From the NCBI GenBank assembly GCA_001598975.1, contig BBXU01002550.1:1-18703 (forward strand): a stretch of DNA of 18,703 nucleotides. The letters run 5' to 3'. Positions 18,401 to 18,703 of this stretch are shown here, one piece after another. This DNA is from Parachlorella kessleri (Eukaryota; Chlorophyta; Trebouxiophyceae; Chlorellales; Chlorellaceae). Under the pieces are notes generated by a model. The model was not told the DNA's origin. It saw only the letters and a list, made by a program, of their open reading frames with translations, and ran no database searches. A program made the position numbers and the translations under genes. The first letter of the stretch is position 1. The number at the start of each line of letters is the position of its first letter.

Positions 18401-18703
18401 GGGACCACAATCCCTCTCTCTGGTGACAGGGACAGTTGTGGTTGCTGGCCCCTTGGGCAAAGCACGGACTGGCTATTGCACGCCAATGTCAGGCAGCCTT
18501 TTTCACAGCAGCCTAGCTAGCAGCGGCCCCGCTTGATTTCTGGACTTCCCTCGTTGTTTTGGAGGCTGTACATCCATGCAGCACCAGTGCAACACACATC
18601 CTTGCTCCCCTCTCCCTCACCCCCTCCCCACCCTTGCTTCTGCCCCTAACCTGCAGGGTAGCTGCTGATGGCGCCATGCCTGCCGTGGCGCCCGCGCCCT
18701 CCA
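15449..18703 (+). CDS. Type II membrane glycosyltransferase-like protein (DxDEF), 3' partial
   Basis: Exons: 15449-15504, 15714-16115 (or from 15705), 16545-16676, 17198-17260, 17509-17615, 17995-18091 and 18657 past the window end. All are GT-AG with matching phases. The protein opens with a 19-residue cytoplasmic end (MRAALGGVSAVSQQRYFER), then a signal anchor (Y-A-A-L-L-V-L-T-A-T-L-L-A-V). A Gly/Ser/Arg-rich stem of about 110 residues follows. The catalytic-like part reads I-W-L-Y-S-L-V-P, W-L-R-H-Y-L-G-L-G-I, F-L-L-L-V-N-H-N, then D-W-I-L-I-A-D-S-D-E-F and G-A-T-Y-V-Q-G-A-M-V-D-R. A W-(I/V)-L-x2-D-x-D-E-F strand after a W-L-x-H-Y-x-x-L-G segment is typical of GT2/GT92-like GT-A enzymes, where the acidic motif binds the metal and sugar nucleotide. 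Golgi location and cell-wall or glycoprotein glycan synthesis are inferences; donor and acceptor sugars are unknown. Confidence 0.72.
16420..16583 (+). repeat. 82-bp tandem duplication across the third-exon acceptor of the glycosyltransferase-like gene
   Basis: Both copies contain CAGTGAGGCA, GCTGACTAAT (a good branch-point string) and CTGCAG followed by TATCTGGCTGTA. The acceptors are at 16462 and 16544, exactly 82 bp apart. The first copy then reads TAA in frame; the second continues open and is the exon used in the model. Confidence 0.9.
16720..16771. repeat. (GTACAGTA)-type short repeat tract
   Basis: A run of GTACAGTA/GTACAGTACAG variants just inside intron 3 of the glycosyltransferase-like gene. 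GTAC is its own complement, so the tract can fold on itself. Confidence 0.7.
17099..17112. repeat. G14 homopolymer
   Basis: Fourteen consecutive G on the plus strand, in intron 3 of the glycosyltransferase-like gene. It is a likely place for length variation or assembly error. Confidence 0.85.
18073..18305 (+). repeat. 97-98-bp tandem triplication across a donor site of the glycosyltransferase-like gene
   Basis: Three copies of an exon end plus donor, with ATGGT(A/G)GACAG before the GT. The donors are at 18092, 18190 and 18287. The first is joined to the real exon (17995-18091). The other two repeat the last 17 coding bases and the GC-rich start of the intron within the intron itself. Confidence 0.88.

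Noticed and set aside
17814..18410. 198-codon minus-strand open frame with repeated segments
   Set aside because: It covers the tandem triplication at 18073-18305 and an exon of the plus-strand gene; the internal repetition comes from the DNA repeat, and no family motif is seen.
1..18703. tRNA, rRNA or autonomous transposon
   Set aside because: No cloverleaf-like or rRNA-like sequence, transposase or reverse-transcriptase motif, or long terminal repeat was seen on reading; a covariance-model or repeat-library search was not possible.

Overview
The window is nuclear DNA of a eukaryote with many introns. It is most likely a chlorophyte green alga of the Chlamydomonadales (Chlamydomonas/Volvox/Haematococcus type). 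This rests on GC-rich exons, many short GT-AG introns (roughly 180-640 nt), CAG/CTG- and GCA-rich low complexity, and Ala/Gly/Ser-rich protein tails. The organism is an inference; nothing in the window names it. Because introns break every gene, the exon models below were built by matching splice signals, reading phase and family motifs. In all four models the phases close without conflict.

Layout. (1) Minus strand, 478-1164: the first two exons of an LRR protein (signal peptide plus LRRNT_2 cap), running off the left edge. (2) Minus strand, 3833-2579: a complete four-exon gene for a small secreted protein with the eight-cysteine order of plant non-specific lipid-transfer proteins (C..C..CC..CxC..C..C). 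(3) Plus strand, 4572-14012: a 17-exon gene of about 1127 codons encoding signal peptide, LRRNT_2 cap, about nine to ten LRRs, Cys-containing C-cap, one transmembrane helix, juxtamembrane region, tyrosine-kinase-like (TKL) Ser/Thr kinase domain and a low-complexity tail. This is a receptor kinase of plant-like architecture. (4) Plus strand, 15449 to the right edge: a type II membrane glycosyltransferase-like protein with a D-x-D-E-F motif, cut by the window end.

How they may work together. Genes 1 and 3 are diverged paralogs: their second exons are both 145 nt with identical phases and align without gaps. They point away from each other, with the secreted Cys-rich gene between them and divergent from gene 3. 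A surface receptor next to a secreted protein gene suggests, but does not prove, a linked signalling or recognition locus.

The most unusual structural feature is a recurring one. Exon edges with their splice sites have been tandemly duplicated at four places (about 10.1, 13.1, 16.5 and 18.1 kb). Two of these leave upstream decoy exons with a good acceptor and an in-frame stop. A fifth place (12.7 kb) looks like a one-base frameshift that is repaired if a donor 5 nt upstream is used.
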